Shown: one piece after another, positions 28,563-28,698 of the stretch
How the letters are laid out: each line of letters begins with the position of its first letter
How positions within the stretch are numbered: the stretch's first letter is position 1
Source of the DNA: DATKHF01 sp035510355
GTDB lineage: Bacteria; Patescibacteriota; Saccharimonadia; Saccharimonadales; UBA4665
NCBI GenBank assembly: GCA_035510355.1
Contig: DATKHF010000023.1
Span: forward strand, 1 to 28,698
Reading direction: 5' to 3'
DNA: 28,698 nucleotides
Program-made: the position numbers and the translations under genes
The notes under the pieces: model-generated
What the model saw: only the letters and a program-made list of their open reading frames with translations
Database searches by the model: none
What the model was told of the DNA's origin: nothing

Positions 28563-28698
28563 TGTCACCCTCCCCGTAAAATGAACACACTGTCTCGCTA
28601 ATAGGCGGTACAATGTCATTAAACGAAGGGAGCAAACATGCCAGTCGGCAAACATATTGAGCAGCACATTAAAGACGAGATAATCCTCAAGATTCGGG
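28563..28698 (+). mobile_element. Left end of an insertion sequence, probably IS3-like, running off the window
   Basis: Sequence from TGTCACCCTCCCC onward breaks the methyltransferase frame. The terminus begins with TGT and has the CCC...AAAATGAACAC pattern reminiscent of IS3-family inverted repeats. It is followed by a possible -10 (TACAAT 28609-28614) and by a transposase-like reading frame at 28638. The right end and target duplication lie outside the window, so family and boundary are inferred. Confidence 0.6.
28638..28698 (+). CDS. Transposase OrfA-like start (partial)
   Basis: Only 20 codons are visible, starting MPVGKHIEQHIKDEIILKIR, preceded by GAAGGGAG 5 nt upstream. The helical, charged start resembles the HTH-containing first ORF of IS3-type transposases, which begins with a helix ending in ...IV..I. 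The frame is open to the window edge. Assignment rests on the context of a broken gene and an IS-like end. Confidence 0.55.
   Translation, partial: MPVGKHIEQHIKDEIILKIR

Noticed and set aside
1..28698. Recoding of UGA as glycine or tryptophan, as in some CPR lineages
   Set aside because: UGA ends several well-defined genes at expected lengths, and no conserved gene has an internal UGA.
1..28698. CRISPR array or prophage
   Set aside because: No regularly spaced direct repeats, integrase, or phage structural genes are seen; the only mobile signature is the IS end at the right edge.

Overview
This 28.7 kb window reads as chromosomal DNA of a small-genome bacterium of the Candidate Phyla Radiation, most likely a Saccharibacterium (TM7). 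That assignment is inferred from compact gene packing, a very short TsaB, many small membrane or hypothetical proteins, a type IV pilus ATPase relative and the general protein style; no rRNA gene is present to confirm it. UGA works as a normal stop here (for example recX's upstream neighbour, ruvA and the ABC ATPase), so this is not one of the UGA-glycine CPR lineages.

Layout. 1-2.9 kb: glyA (serine hydroxymethyltransferase), an overlapping NUDIX hydrolase, and convergent murB. 2.9-5.8 kb: an HTH protein with a DUF3467-like tail, two tandem tRNA-Arg genes (CCG, TCG), a MazEF-type toxin-antitoxin pair directly behind them, a soluble-looking sugar-transferase homologue and a four-helix membrane protein. 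5.9-8.6 kb: tRNA-His, a P1B-type metal ATPase, a dolichol/phytol-kinase-like membrane protein and tRNA-Pro. 8.7-10.7 kb: a UbiB/ABC1 kinase flanked by two two-helix microproteins. 10.7-14.8 kb, minus strand: RNase Y, a membrane protein and a YmdB-like phosphodiesterase, preceded by tsaE-tsaB. 14.9-18.6 kb: PRC-barrel protein, recA / 41-aa microprotein / recX, and a divergent PilB/GspE homologue that has lost its ATP-binding motifs. 18.6-22.7 kb, minus strand: yebC, ruvC, a disordered Pro/Ser/Thr protein, ruvA, an aldo-keto reductase and ruvB. 22.7-28.7 kb: LCP cell-wall ligase, a MacB-like permease / ATPase / DUF5666-like exporter cluster, a small basic protein, a UPF0104 flippase-like protein, a small membrane protein, and a methyltransferase gene cut by the left end of an insertion sequence that runs off the window.

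The genes cover Holliday-junction processing and recombination (recA, recX, ruvABC), RNA turnover (rny, ymdB), tRNA t6A modification (tsaB, tsaE), cell envelope (murB, LCP, sugar transferase, flippase, ABC exporter) and translation (four tRNAs, all with encoded CCA).

The most striking global signal is a start-site architecture. At least eight genes heading transcription units have a -10 hexamer exactly 6 nt before an ATG, and two have it 7 nt before a GTG. This predicts that the start codon is the first transcribed base (leaderless mRNA). Genes inside operons instead carry ordinary AGGAG-type ribosome binding sites. Other items worth attention are the pseudo-ATPase next to recA, the 41-aa protein translationally wedged between recA and recX, the UbiB kinase lacking its C-terminal membrane hairpin but flanked by two-helix microproteins, and a tRNA-Arg with two A-C mismatches in its acceptor stem.
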